Counted from the first letter of the stretch, positions 1-8,722 are shown. The stretch: DNA of 64,000 nt from Caldicellulosiruptor morganii (GCF_026810225.1 NZ_CP113865.1:473001-537000), one strand, 5' to 3'. A program made the numbers and translations. The notes: a model not told the origin generated them from the sequence alone.

Positions 1-154
1 TCTTTTCATATATCTATTTTAGTCCTGTTTTGATAGAATAAACAGAGAAAATTAAAAGTTCAAAGTGTGAATGGAGAAGTTATTGAGTAAAACTTAATAA
101 AATTTATGTATAATATGTGGGCAAAAGGTACAAAATTCTAATAAGAAAGATGTG

Positions 155-180
155 AAAGTCAAGAAAATTTCTTGACTTTT
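155..180. terminator. Perfect inverted repeat, probable bidirectional terminator
   Basis: Two 12-base arms (AAAGTCAAGAAA and its complement) flank a single A and are followed by T-rich sequence. The position, before the first promoter of the window, suits the end of an upstream gene. The rest of bases 1-154 is AT-rich and shows no coding frame I can support. Confidence 0.5.
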
Positions 181-188
181 CATGTTAT

Positions 189-217
189 TTGACAAAAAAA
201 TTTTTTTAAATTAAAAT
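189..217 (+). promoter_or_regulatory. Sigma-A-type promoter of the G5/3D-domain gene
   Basis: TTGACA at 189-194 and TAAAAT at 212-217 are separated by 17 bases. Transcription would start near 224, which leaves room for the ATG at 266 but almost none for the TTG at 230. Confidence 0.55.
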
Positions 218-265
218 AACAGAGAAGTTTTGAAGAAAAAAATTCCATTTTATGGGAGGTTGATT

Positions 266-1294
266 ATGAATATTCTCAGGTGCCTTGTGGCAAAGCCAGG
301 GGACATAAAGAAGCTTATCCTTGCCTTTGTCATTGTATTTGTCCTGTCCATCCTGCTTGGCGCAATGACAGCACAGGCACTGATAAAAGAGGTAAGTGTG
401 ACAATCGACGGGAAGACCTTTTATTATAAAACAATCAAGTCAACAGTAAGGGAAGTTTTAGAAGAAAATGGAATTAATGTGACCGGGGATGATTATGTTA
501 GCCCTGCTCTGGACTCAAAAATTGACGAGGATACTAAAATTGTTATAAAAAGAGCTTTTGAAGTAAAGATTCTGGCGGATGGCAGTGAAAAGGTGATATA
601 TATCCCGGCTGGTACAGTTGAAGATGCTATCAAAAAAGCGGGCATAACGCTTGGAAAAGCAGACAAAGTAAATTTACCACTGTCCCAGATTCTGGACAAA
701 CCCACTGTGATAAAAATTACACGCGTAAGTGAGAAGGTAATAGTTGAAAAACAAAGCATACCATTTTCTACAATAACAAAGACAAATTACAGTATGGATT
801 ATGGTAAACAAAAGGTTGTTCAGCAGGGTCAGAATGGAGTGCTTGAGAAAACATACAGGGTTGTTGTGGAAGATGGGAAAGAGATTGAAAGAAAGCTGAT
901 AGCTCAGAAGATAGTAAAAAGTCCAAAGCCAAGAATTGTTGAAGTTGGAGCAGTAAAGTGGTTCAAGACCTCAAGAGGTGAAATTGTAAGATACAAAAAG
1001 GTCTACACTATGATTGCAACAGCATATACTCTTTCACCAAGCGACACAGGGAAAAAGCCTGGTCATCCTGACTATGGCAGAACCGCAACAGGGCACAGGG
1101 TTAGACGTGGTGTTGTTGCGGTTGACCCGCGTGTGATTCCACTTGGCACAAGGCTTTATGTTGAGGGGTATGGATTTGCAACCGCTCTTGACACAGGTTC
1201 GGCAATAAAAGGCAACAGGATTGACGTATTTGTTGAAAAGGATGCGTACAAATTTGGTGTGCGACGTGTAAAAGTTTATGTGCTTGCAAACTGA
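266..1294 (+). CDS. yabE: G5 and 3D domain protein, YabE-like cell-wall hydrolase
   Basis: Predicted exported cell-wall-associated protein of the YabE type. An N-terminal hydrophobic segment (about residues 12-36) acts as signal or anchor. It is followed by two DUF348-type repeats (about 40-145), a G5 domain (about 150-225) and a C-terminal 3D domain whose three conserved aspartates are seen in VAVDPRVIPLGT, TALDTGSAI and RIDVF. 3D domains have the double-psi barrel fold of lytic transglycosylases, so a peptidoglycan-cleaving role is likely but not shown. I prefer ATG 266 over the upstream TTG at 230 because GGGAGG lies 6 bases before it. The gene is monocistronic between its own promoter and a terminator. 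Confidence 0.85.
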   Translation: MNILRCLVAKPGDIKKLILAFVIVFVLSILLGAMTAQALIKEVSVTIDGKTFYYKTIKSTVREVLEENGINVTGDDYVSPALDSKIDEDTKIVIKRAFEVKILADGSEKVIYIPAGTVEDAIKKAGITLGKADKVNLPLSQILDKPTVIKITRVSEKVIVEKQSIPFSTITKTNYSMDYGKQKVVQQGQNGVLEKTYRVVVEDGKEIERKLIAQKIVKSPKPRIVEVGAVKWFKTSRGEIVRYKKVYTMIATAYTLSPSDTGKKPGHPDYGRTATGHRVRRGVVAVDPRVIPLGTRLYVEGYGFATALDTGSAIKGNRIDVFVEKDAYKFGVRRVKVYVLAN

Positions 1295-1318
1295 AAACTA
1301 CTTTATAAAATATTCTAT

Positions 1319-1347
1319 GCCTCCTTGACAAAAAAGGGGGCTTTTTA
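1319..1347 (+). terminator. Intrinsic terminator after the 3D-domain gene
   Basis: The stem GCCTCCTT / AAGGGGGC contains one G-U pair and is followed by TTTTT. It separates this gene from the GH130 gene and argues against a GH130 start at the TTG at 1348. Confidence 0.75.
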
Positions 1348-1410
1348 TTGTTCTTTATGCTACAGAGCAATTTTCAAAAAAGCTGGTCTTATGGACAGGA
1401 TTTTTTTCAA

Positions 1411-1438
1411 TTGCAATTTTCAAAAGTTCAATTAAAAT
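1411..1438 (+). promoter_or_regulatory. Possible promoter for the GH130-dehydrogenase pair
   Basis: TTGCAA at 1411-1416 and TAAAAT at 1433-1438 have a 16-base spacer. The site lies after the preceding terminator and upstream of ATG 1504. Confidence 0.35.
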
Positions 1439-1503
1439 TATGTGATGAAAAATCCAGAAGAGAATTTTTTATTGAAAGACAAAAGGGGGCGCAAGATACT
1501 TTT

Positions 1504-2397
1504 ATGTTTAAGCTTCAGAGAGTGACAGACAAGCCTGTGCTAAGACCTAAAAAAGAGAATGAATGGGAAAGAGCAGCGGTTTTCAACGCAGCTGCTATAT
1601 ATCACAGAGGGCTATTTCATCTGATGTACAGAGCCACCAATATTCCGCCTCACCGGGATTATGGAGAGTATGTCTCAACAATTGGATATGCAGTTTCAAC
1701 AGACGGTATTAACTTTTACAGATTTGACAGGCCTGTTATGGTGGCTGAAAATGACCAGGAGAGAAGGGGAATAGAGGATCCGAGGATTGTTGAGATTGAC
1801 GGGACATTTTACATGACTTATACCGGCTTTGGTGGAAGATATGATGGCGATTTCAGGATAATGATTGCAAAGTCCAGCAACTTAATAAAATGGGAAAGAA
1901 TAGGAGTTGCGCTTGATGAACCCAACAAGGACGCAGCTCTTTTCCCCGAGAAAATAAATGGCAGGTTTGTGATGTTCCACAGGAGATATCCCAACATGTG
2001 GCTTGCATTTTCAGATGATCTGATTCACTGGACGGACCATGTGCAGATACTTACAGTGAGAGAAAATTCATGGGAGAGCAACCGAATAGGCGTTGCAGGA
2101 CCGCCAATCAGGGTCAGGTTTGGATGGCTTGTCATATACCATGCAGCTGACAATAAAAATGTGTACAGGCTGGGTGCTGTGCTGCTTGACCCCAAAGACC
2201 CCACAAAAGTATTATCAAGGTTTTCTGAGCCAATATTGGAACCGGAGCTTTCATGGGAAGTTAATGGATACATACCAAATGTGGTTTTTAGCTGCGGTCA
2301 TGCAGAGGTTGGCGATGAGGTCTGGGTATATTATGGTGGAGCGGATACTGTGATTGGAGTTGCAAAGTTCAACAAAGAAAGGATAAAATTCGATTGA
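1504..2397 (+). CDS. GH130-family glycoside phosphorylase
   Basis: Five-bladed beta-propeller enzyme of family GH130, which phosphorolyses or hydrolyses beta-mannosides. Typical family blocks are seen: FNAAAIYHRG near the N-terminus, GIEDPRIVEIDG, DAALFPEKINGR followed by HRRYPNMW, SDDLIHW, SNRIGVAGPPI and YIPNVVFSCG. There is no signal peptide, so it acts in the cytoplasm on imported oligosaccharides. It resembles the beta-1,2-mannobiose/oligomannan branch, but specificity cannot be read from sequence alone. A frame extends back to a TTG at 1348, but that part overlaps a terminator and lacks family similarity; ATG 1504 has a GGGGG site upstream and gives the usual length (297 residues). The dehydrogenase follows after 69 bases and may be co-transcribed. 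Confidence 0.82.
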   Translation: MFKLQRVTDKPVLRPKKENEWERAAVFNAAAIYHRGLFHLMYRATNIPPHRDYGEYVSTIGYAVSTDGINFYRFDRPVMVAENDQERRGIEDPRIVEIDGTFYMTYTGFGGRYDGDFRIMIAKSSNLIKWERIGVALDEPNKDAALFPEKINGRFVMFHRRYPNMWLAFSDDLIHWTDHVQILTVRENSWESNRIGVAGPPIRVRFGWLVIYHAADNKNVYRLGAVLLDPKDPTKVLSRFSEPILEPELSWEVNGYIPNVVFSCGHAEVGDEVWVYYGGADTVIGVAKFNKERIKFD

Positions 2398-2466
2398 AAA
2401 ATTGGGGTAAAAAGTGTTAAACTCAAAGATAGAAAATATCCCTGGTTGAAAAAGAAGGGTGAAAAA

Positions 2467-3441
2467 GTGAAGGCAGCAGTATTTTACGGTCAAAGGGATT
2501 TAAGGGTAGAGGAAATGGAATTGCCGGTGCTAAGGGAAGGCGAAATTCTGGTAAGAGTCAGGGCATGTGGAATATGTGGAACAGATGTGCATATATTCAA
2601 TGGTGCGGAAGGTTCTGCAAAAGTCACGCCCCCTGTTATTCTGGGGCATGAGTTTTGCGGGGAAGTGGTTGAGACAAAGAGTTTGCTCTTTAGAGTAGGC
2701 AACAAGGTGAGCATTGACCCGAATATTTACTGTGGAGTGTGCAAATTCTGTAGAAGTGGAAAGGTTCAACTCTGTGAAAACTTATTGGCACTGGGTGTGA
2801 ATCTAAACGGTGGCTTTGCAGAATATGCTGTGGTTCCTGAAAAGCAGGCGATATTGTTTGAGGATATAAGCTTTGAGGAGGCAGCACTGGCAGAGCCCCT
2901 TGCGTGCTGCCTCCATGGAATTGAAAAACTTGAGTTGAAAGCCACCGATAAGGTACTGATAATTGGTCTTGGTCCGATTGGGCTTACCATGCTTGAAATT
3001 TTGAAATTGCATGGTGTTGATAAAATCTACGGGTATGAGATAGAAGAATTCAGAAAAGAGGTAGCCAGAGCTCAGGGTATAAAAGATATAATTGATGCCA
3101 ATGATGATTCTAAATTTGACATTGTGATTGAATGTGCGGGGACAAAAGAGAGCATTGAAATGGCGTTTGAAAAGCTTGAAAAAGGTGGTCAGCTGCTTGT
3201 ATTTTCTGTTCCGTCTCCGAGAACAGAGGTTTTTATAAAGCCTTTTGAGATGTTCAGAAAAGAGGCAAGGGTTTACTGGTCGTTTGTAAATCCGTTTACG
3301 CAAAGGCTTGCAGTTGAACTTCTTGAAAGCAAAAAGATTAATTTAAAGCATCTGATAACTCATAGGATTTCACTGGGAGAGCTTTTTCAGGCTCTGAGTG
3401 GAAAATATGAAAGACAGCTGAAAGTGATTGTTCAGCCTTGA
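2467..3441 (+). CDS. Zinc-dependent medium-chain alcohol/polyol dehydrogenase
   Basis: NAD(P)-dependent alcohol or polyol dehydrogenase of the medium-chain family (threonine/sorbitol dehydrogenase branch). The catalytic-zinc ligands sit in GICGTDVH and GHEFCGEV. The structural-zinc cysteines are in CGVCKFCRSGKVQLC. The Rossmann motif GLGPIGL lies at about residue 170. At 324 residues it is slightly shorter than the usual 340-350, with a compact C-terminus but no missing core motif. GTG 2467 is preferred over TTG 2446 because AAGGGTG precedes it by 5 bases. Placement behind GH130 suggests oxidation or reduction of a sugar or sugar alcohol; the substrate is unknown. Confidence 0.85.
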   Translation: MKAAVFYGQRDLRVEEMELPVLREGEILVRVRACGICGTDVHIFNGAEGSAKVTPPVILGHEFCGEVVETKSLLFRVGNKVSIDPNIYCGVCKFCRSGKVQLCENLLALGVNLNGGFAEYAVVPEKQAILFEDISFEEAALAEPLACCLHGIEKLELKATDKVLIIGLGPIGLTMLEILKLHGVDKIYGYEIEEFRKEVARAQGIKDIIDANDDSKFDIVIECAGTKESIEMAFEKLEKGGQLLVFSVPSPRTEVFIKPFEMFRKEARVYWSFVNPFTQRLAVELLESKKINLKHLITHRISLGELFQALSGKYERQLKVIVQP

Positions 3442-3466
3442 CGGGAAAAAATATTTAGGTTATAAT
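3438..3466 (+). promoter_or_regulatory. Promoter of tRNA-Ser
   Basis: TTGACG (3438-3443) and TATAAT (3461-3466) are spaced by 17 bases. The -35 box overlaps the stop codon of the dehydrogenase gene. Confidence 0.7.
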
Positions 3467-3491
3467 AAAAGATGTAAGTTTTAAGTTACAC

Positions 3492-3583
3492 GGAGAAGTA
3501 CTCAAGTGGTGAAGAGGCGCCCCTGCTAAGGGCGTAGGTCGGGTAAAACCGGCGCGAGGGTTCGAGTCCCTCCTTCTCCGCCA
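3492..3583 (+). tRNA. tRNA-Ser (anticodon GCU)
   Basis: A class II tRNA folds from the sequence. Acceptor arms are GGAGAAG and CTTCTCC with discriminator G and encoded CCA. The anticodon loop CTGCTAA carries GCT at 3525-3527. A long variable arm (GTCGGGTAAAACCGGC) marks it as a serine tRNA, and the T arm GAGGGTTCGAGTCCCTC is standard. It reads AGC/AGU codons and has its own promoter and terminator. Confidence 0.96.
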
Positions 3584-3616
3584 TTTTAAAGGCAAATAAG
3601 TGAAGAGTTTAAAGAT

Positions 3617-3666
3617 AAAAATATAACCTCTTCAACAAGCAAAAGAAGAGGTTATATTTTTTTGGG
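3617..3666. terminator. Shared bidirectional terminator between tRNA-Ser and the kinase gene
   Basis: A long stem (AAAATATAACCTCTTC and its complement) flanks an 11-base loop, with T-runs on the plus strand. Its right arm covers the stop codon of the convergent kinase gene. Confidence 0.8.
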
Positions 3667-4527
3667 CAGAATTACCCTGAATGTTGTGTATCCTTCTTTT
3701 TCATGTTTATCGTAGTTTTTGTACTCTGAAAAGACCTCAATCTGCCCGCTGTATTTTTCAACCGTGGACTTTACAATGAAAAGACCTAATCCGGTTGAAT
3801 TTTTTGTTGAATATCCAAACTCAAATATCTTTTCTTTTTTGCAGTCCTCAATGTATGAACCCGAGTTTGTAATGACAATTTCAATTTGACTGCCTGTGTC
3901 ATTTATTTCAAAGAGCACATATTTTGAAAGTGAGCACGCAGCATAATAAAAAGCGTTGTCAATCAGGTTACCGCAGATATTTATGAGGTCCATCGAGTCA
4001 AACCTTAGATTGCTAAAATCTACGCTGGAATGAAACTCAAAATTTATATCGTATTTTTGAGCCAGAGAACTTTTTGCAAATATCAAAGCTGAGAGCTCTG
4101 CACACCCGAGCCCGTAAAACTTTGAAGTACTTTTCAAATTTTCGCTGATTTGTTCGATATAATGTGCAGCGTCATCGTATTTTCCAACACAGATTAGTCC
4201 CCAGATTATCTGTAGATGGTTGTTGAATTCATGCCGCTGAGCTCTCAGGATATTTATAAAATTGTCAAGCGATTTTATATTGTCTTTATAAATCAGGGTT
4301 GCCTTGAGTATGCTGATTGCCGAAAAGAGAATCTTAACAGTAAATAGATTCAAAATTGCAAGCAGAGTAAATGAATACACAACAAGTATTCTCTGCCACA
4401 AAGGAATTTTAATGTGTTTTATAAGTTCTGTGTTGATAAAATAGATTGAGTATATGAGCAGGAATATAATCAGAAGTAGTAGAAAAAGCACCGCAAGCCA
4501 GAACTTTGTCTGTTCATTTTTCTTCAT
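3652..4527 (-). CDS. Sensor histidine kinase, AgrC/Spo0B-like (GHKL)
   Basis: Membrane histidine kinase with two N-terminal transmembrane segments (about residues 9-31 and 46-71). The H-box RHEFNNHLQ carries the likely phospho-accepting histidine at about 99. The ATP-binding domain has an N box (NLIDNAFYY) and a G box (STGLGLFIVKS). The HEFNNH form is typical of peptide-sensing AgrC-like or citrate-type kinases. Starts at 4539 and 4527 are both possible; I chose 4527 because the AAGGA site is too close to 4539. The gene overlaps the end of the upstream membrane-protein gene, so the two are translationally coupled. No response regulator lies nearby, so its partner must be elsewhere or lost. 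Confidence 0.82.
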   Translation of the reverse strand: MKKNEQTKFWLAVLFLLLLIIFLLIYSIYFINTELIKHIKIPLWQRILVVYSFTLLAILNLFTVKILFSAISILKATLIYKDNIKSLDNFINILRAQRHEFNNHLQIIWGLICVGKYDDAAHYIEQISENLKSTSKFYGLGCAELSALIFAKSSLAQKYDINFEFHSSVDFSNLRFDSMDLINICGNLIDNAFYYAACSLSKYVLFEINDTGSQIEIVITNSGSYIEDCKKEKIFEFGYSTKNSTGLGLFIVKSTVEKYSGQIEVFSEYKNYDKHEKEGYTTFRVILPKKI

Positions 4528-5020
4528 AACCGGCTTCATTCCTTTTTTCAGATGTAGTTAAAAGGAGTTTACAGATATCACAGAGAAAATATTTCTTATT
4601 TCTGACAACCAGCAGCATGATACTCATGATTGTTATTTCTATTATCAGCGTAATGATGTCGCAGATTAGGACAGATGGTGTAATTGACAGATTATAAGCT
4701 ATGGTGCTGATTATTGAATATCCACCAAACTTCAGCGCAAGACATAGTGATTGCGAAATCAACCCCAGAATGATACCATATAAGGGTAGAAGTTTTAGAT
4801 ATAAGATATATAAAAGTATGAGGCAAATGGTCATAAGGATTAAACCAAGCATCAGATTAATACCATTGTTGAACACAATAGTATCCCACAGTGCCTGTAT
4901 AAAACTTACCACCAGTATCTTTTTGGAGCTATAGGATATACCAAAAAGACTCAAAATCAAGCTTACAAGGAAAAACACTTTCAGAAAATAGAGTGGATAA
5001 AGCACTATGTATGCCATCAT
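4514..5020 (-). CDS. Polytopic membrane protein coupled to the sensor kinase
   Basis: Small hydrophobic protein of 168 residues with about five predicted transmembrane segments and a basic cytoplasmic tail (VRNKKYFLCDICK). I do not recognise a named family. Its length and position match the multi-span sensor half of AgrC-type kinases, so the sensor may here be split into two chains encoded by overlapping genes. It is not a single frameshifted gene beyond doubt: the kinase has its own start and two further membrane spans. Function inferred from context only. Confidence 0.6.
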   Translation of the reverse strand: MMAYIVLYPLYFLKVFFLVSLILSLFGISYSSKKILVVSFIQALWDTIVFNNGINLMLGLILMTICLILLYILYLKLLPLYGIILGLISQSLCLALKFGGYSIISTIAYNLSITPSVLICDIITLIIEITIMSIMLLVVRNKKYFLCDICKLLLTTSEKRNEAGYEEK

Positions 5021-5117
5021 TTTTTGAATCCTCTGCTTTACAAAGTATTCTATATGAATATTATATATTTTATTTGAACTTTATTCAAAATTTTTGTATC
5101 GATATGGGGGTAAAAGC

Positions 5118-6014
5118 ATGAAGTTTTACAAGATAGATATTTCTCACAAAAGAATTTTTGAAGAGTATTTTAAAGCTTTTCAACCGGAGATTGCTGACCT
5201 GACGTTTACAAACCTCTTTATGTGGGACCCTTTTTACGATATTAACTTTTCAGAGGAAGATGAATTTTTATTAATCATGGCAAAGCCATACAATCAGCCA
5301 CCGTTTTTACATGGCCCTGTTGGAAATAATATTGATAAACTTCCAAATGTGATTGAAAAAGCAAAGAGGTACTTTGAAGATAATGGTTATAAGTTCATGA
5401 TAAAAAGAGCATCCAGAAAGACCATCGATATGCTGACTCAATGCGGTATGAAATTTGAAAGCGTGTTTGAAAGAGACCTATCTGACTATGTCTACAGGGT
5501 TGACGATCTGGTTCAGCTGAGAGGCAAAAAGTACCATGCAAAAAAGAACCATATAAACAAGTTCCTGCGACTCTATGGCGAAAGTTATGAGTGGAAAAGG
5601 ATTGATGATGAAATTGTCAGGCTTTGCTGGGATTTTGAGTGTGAATGGTATGAAAAGAGAAACGGGAAGGATGATATTGGGCTTACATTCGAGAAGCTGG
5701 CTATTAAAAAAGCCATAAGGTTTTTTGATAAGCTTTCATATCAGGGCATGGTAATTTTTATTGATGGGAAAATAAAAGCATTTACTTTTGGTGAGCCTCT
5801 GAATCAGAATACAGTGGTTATTCACATTGAAAAGGCTGACCCGGACATAGAAGGGCTTTATACTTTTATTAACAATAAATTTCTGGCGGAGTTCTGGCAG
5901 GACTTTGAATTTGTCAACAGAGAAGAGGACCTGGGTAGGGAAGGTATAAGAAAAGCAAAGATGTCTTATCATCCATGCAGGTTTGCCGAGAAATATACAG
6001 TGCTTTTTGATTAA
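5118..6014 (+). CDS. DUF2156 protein (LPG-synthase C-terminal-like, GNAT fold)
   Basis: Cytoplasmic protein of the DUF2156 family, related to the catalytic domain of phosphatidylglycerol lysyltransferases (tandem GNAT fold). Family features seen are the N-terminal block LTFTNLFMW, the central KKNHINKF and the C-terminal NREEDLGREGIRKAKMSYHP. It lacks the membrane half of MprF, so it is the stand-alone form common in Clostridia, whose substrate is not established. ATG 5118 is chosen because GGGGG precedes it by 7 bases; an upstream in-frame start at 5094 has no ribosome site. A TTTGAA/TTCAAA inverted repeat at 5073-5089 lies just upstream and might be an operator. Confidence 0.78.
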   Translation: MKFYKIDISHKRIFEEYFKAFQPEIADLTFTNLFMWDPFYDINFSEEDEFLLIMAKPYNQPPFLHGPVGNNIDKLPNVIEKAKRYFEDNGYKFMIKRASRKTIDMLTQCGMKFESVFERDLSDYVYRVDDLVQLRGKKYHAKKNHINKFLRLYGESYEWKRIDDEIVRLCWDFECEWYEKRNGKDDIGLTFEKLAIKKAIRFFDKLSYQGMVIFIDGKIKAFTFGEPLNQNTVVIHIEKADPDIEGLYTFINNKFLAEFWQDFEFVNREEDLGREGIRKAKMSYHPCRFAEKYTVLFD

Positions 6015-6051
6015 CACCAACAAAAGGCTTTAACAGAATGTTAGAAATTTA

Positions 6052-6175
6052 AAAAAGAGGCTGTCCAAAAACAAAATTTTAAAATTTCACTCAGCAATAA
6101 AAAAATTAAATAAGTTGTAAACTATACATCATAAAAAGGGGACTATCCAATTAACTTTTGGACAGCCCCTTTTTA
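6052..6175 (+). repeat. MITE-like dispersed repeat, copy A
   Basis: About 124 bp between two convergent genes. Ends are inverted copies of GRGGCTGTCCAAAA. The right end also folds on itself (GGGGACTATCCAA with TTGGACAGCCCC) and is followed by TTTTT, so it can serve as a terminator. A second copy lies inverted at 27967-28089, sharing the ends, an AAAATTTTAAAATTT core and AAATTAAATAAGT. No coding capacity. The ends resemble those of common Firmicute insertion sequences, so a non-autonomous element is likely. Confidence 0.72.
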
Positions 6176-6179
6176 GTTT

Positions 6180-6967
6180 TCACACACTCAGCTGTTTGTT
6201 TTTGTAGTATATTATTCTCAGGCCCTCTAAGGTCAATATGGGATTTACAATCTGGATTGTTTTTGATTCCTGGGCAATGAGCCTTGCAAGCCCTCCGGTT
6301 GCTATAACTTTTGCGTCCATTTCGTTCATCTCTTCCCTGATTTTGTTTACCATAAAGTCAACAAGTCCCACGTATCCATAGATAATACCTGACTGCATTG
6401 CATGGACTGTATTTTTTCCGATTACTGCTGGTGGCTTTTGAAGTTCTATTCTGTGAAGTCGGCTTGCATGAGAAAAAAGTGCCTCTGCCGAGATTTTAAT
6501 ACCCGGCGCTATTGCCCCGCCTAAGTATTCTGACTTTGCAGAAAGAGCACAAAATGTTGTTGCAGTGCCAAAATCAATTATGACTGCGGGTCCACCGTAG
6601 AGTTCATTTACCGCAACTGCATTTACAATCCTGTCTGAGCCAACTTCTTTTGGATTTTCGGTTTTGATATTAAGTCCGGTCTTGATTCCCGGTCCAACAA
6701 CAATTGGTGTGCACCCAAAATACTTTTGCACAGCCCTTTCAAATGAATACATTATTGGTGGCACAACCGATGAGATTATCACATCCATAATCTCATTGGC
6801 TAAAATTCCATTGTAGCCGAGCATCTGTGTCATCAGGATTCCAAACTCATCTGCAGCCTTTTCCTTGTCTGTCTTCATCCTGTAGCTTGCAAGCAGGTCT
6901 TTTCCTCTGTAAACTCCAAAAACAATGTTTGTATTGCCAATATCAACAACCAGAAGCTTGTCTTTCA
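6180..6967 (-). CDS. coaX: Type III pantothenate kinase
   Basis: Catalyses ATP-dependent phosphorylation of pantothenate, the first step of coenzyme A synthesis, in the cytoplasm. The ASKHA fold is shown by the phosphate-binding motif DIGNTN at the N-terminus, the central [10 protein letters not shown] and IDFGTATTF, and ATGGLA near the C-terminus. Its length (262 residues) is normal for CoaX. ATG 6967 is preferred over GTG 6980 because AAGGTG lies 9 bases before it and CoaX proteins usually begin just before the DIGNTN motif. It is the last gene of a run with dapL and ybjQ. Confidence 0.95.
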
Positions 6968-6995
6968 TTTCAAATTTCACCTTGATTTCAAATTT

Positions 6996-7316
6996 TTATT
7001 CTACCACAACAGCAGTGCCGGTTACAGATACCATAAGCATGCTGCCCTTGGCACCCAGGACTTCATAGTCTATGTCAATTCCCACAACTGCATTTGCTCC
7101 AAGCAAAGCAGCCCTGTTTTGAAGTTCCTGCAAAGCTTCCTCTCTTGCCCTGATTAGCTCGTTTTCATAGGTACCGGACCGTCCACCAAATAAGTCTGTA
7201 ATGGATGCAATAAAGTCCTTTACAAGGTTTATACCAACAATGACCTCGCTGCTCACAATTCCTTTGTAGTCCACAATTTTCTTGCCTTCAATTGAAGGGG
7301 TTGTTGTAATTATCAT
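6996..7316 (-). CDS. ybjQ: YbjQ/UPF0145 family protein
   Basis: Small cytoplasmic protein of 106 residues in the YbjQ/UPF0145 family. Family marks are the N-terminal [12 protein letters not shown], the helix with [10 protein letters not shown], and [15 protein letters not shown]. The family forms oligomeric rings and has been called heavy-metal-binding by annotation, but no function is established. GGAGGT precedes the ATG. It sits 16 bases after dapL and 28 before coaX, so it is probably translated from the same transcript. Confidence 0.88.
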   Translation of the reverse strand: MIITTTPSIEGKKIVDYKGIVSSEVIVGINLVKDFIASITDLFGGRSGTYENELIRAREEALQELQNRAALLGANAVVGIDIDYEVLGAKGSMLMVSVTGTAVVVE

Positions 7317-7332
7317 TGTTTAAAATACCTCC

Positions 7333-8568
7333 TTAAAATTCAAACTCAATATCCGAAAGTCTCTTTTTGAGCTCTTCCATTACTCTGATTTCGTCCTCCG
7401 GCGTTTTTGCCTCAAATGTGACAGAAAATCTTACAAAATGCCCTGCATCATCCCACGGCACAGTTGATATACACTTTTCTGTTATTAGGTATTCGGAAAA
7501 CTCCTCAGCACTTTCAAATCTTCTTCCGCCTTTTATTCCTTTTGGGATCTCAACATACAGGTAGAATGACCCTTTTGGCTTTTGTGCATCAAATCCGAGT
7601 TCTCTTAACGTCTTTACTAAAAGGTCATGGCGGCGTGAATATTTTTCATTTATTTTCTCGGTGATCTCAGGATGCTCTAAAGCGTATATTCCTGCTTTCT
7701 GGATTGCCTTGAACTGACCAGAGTCGTTGTTGTCCTTGACAGCGGCGAATGCCTTTACCACAAGTTCGTTTCCGGCAACAAAAGCAAGCCTCCAGCCGGT
7801 CATGTTGTATGCTTTGGAAAGTGAGTGGATCTCAACACCCACCTCTTTTGCACCGTCAACAGATAGGAAAGACAAAGGTTTGTAGCCGTCAAACACAAGG
7901 GCTGCATATGCGGCGTCATGTACCACTATGATATTGTTCTTTGCAGCAAATTCAACAACCTCTTCAAAAAATTCCTTTGTTGCAACAGCACCGCAGGGGT
8001 TGTTTGGATAATTCAAATACATTAGCTTTGCTCTTTTTCTGATATCCTCCGGGATTGAAGACAGGTCAGGCAAAAAGCCATTTTCTTTTAAAAGCGGAAC
8101 ATTGTAAACCTCTCCACCCAGCCACTTTGTAATTGTGCCAAGCACAGGATAGCCCGGTACTGTCATGATAGTCACATCACCGGGGTTTATAAATGCATAT
8201 GGCAAAAGCGCCAGAGCAGACTTTGAACCGATTGCATGGTTTACTTCTGTATCCGGATTTATGCCTTTTACTCCATACACTCTTTCTAAATACTTTGCAG
8301 CTGCCACTTTGAACTCATAGATTCCATTGTCGGCATATCCTCTGTTTTCGTCCTTTCCGGCTTCATATGCCAGTGTGCCAATTATACCCATGTCAGCCTT
8401 CTCATCGGGCTCACCAACACCCATATCAATTAGCTCCATATCCGGATGAAGCTCTTTTGCCTTGGCTTTTGCTCTTTTAATTTTCTCAAATTTATACAGC
8501 ACTGTTTCTTTGCCAAATTTGCTTCCACCAATTCTCTCAGCAAACATATTTTGTACAAAACTTTCCAT
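7333..8568 (-). CDS. dapL: LL-diaminopimelate aminotransferase
   Basis: PLP-dependent class I/II aminotransferase that converts tetrahydrodipicolinate and glutamate directly to LL-diaminopimelate, the short route to lysine and peptidoglycan precursors. Visible marks are the N-terminal DMGVGEPDE, YADNGIYEFK, the NYPNNPCGA motif, the PLP lysine in HSLSKAYNMTGWR and the C-terminal FVRFSVTF. The length of 411 residues is as expected. AAGGAGG precedes the ATG. Paralogous aminotransferases (aspartate/methionine) are the main alternative, but the DapL blocks are clear. First gene of the dapL-ybjQ-coaX run. Confidence 0.92.
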   Translation of the reverse strand: MESFVQNMFAERIGGSKFGKETVLYKFEKIKRAKAKAKELHPDMELIDMGVGEPDEKADMGIIGTLAYEAGKDENRGYADNGIYEFKVAAAKYLERVYGVKGINPDTEVNHAIGSKSALALLPYAFINPGDVTIMTVPGYPVLGTITKWLGGEVYNVPLLKENGFLPDLSSIPEDIRKRAKLMYLNYPNNPCGAVATKEFFEEVVEFAAKNNIIVVHDAAYAALVFDGYKPLSFLSVDGAKEVGVEIHSLSKAYNMTGWRLAFVAGNELVVKAFAAVKDNNDSGQFKAIQKAGIYALEHPEITEKINEKYSRRHDLLVKTLRELGFDAQKPKGSFYLYVEIPKGIKGGRRFESAEEFSEYLITEKCISTVPWDDAGHFVRFSVTFEAKTPEDEIRVMEELKKRLSDIEFEF

Positions 8569-8722
8569 TTTTTAAAACCCGCCTCCTTTATGAAATATGC
8601 AATTTTAAAAAACATTATCATTGTTTTAAAAATCCTGCTTATTTCTATGTTAATGATTATGCAAATGAAAATCAAGCAAAAGTTTATAAAAATTAATTAC
8701 ATAAAAGTTTATTTATAGAAAT

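Noticed and set aside
83-114. Promoter-like TTGAGT and TATAAT upstream of the first gene
   Set aside because: The spacer is 20 bases and no gene or RNA clearly follows before the hairpin at 155-180.
230-268. TTG 230 as start of the 3D-domain protein
   Set aside because: It lies about 6 bases from the expected transcription start and lacks a ribosome site; ATG 266 has GGGAGG.
4514-4539. Overlap of the membrane protein and kinase genes as a sequencing frameshift
   Set aside because: The kinase has its own start codons and two complete membrane spans of its own; kept only as an alternative.
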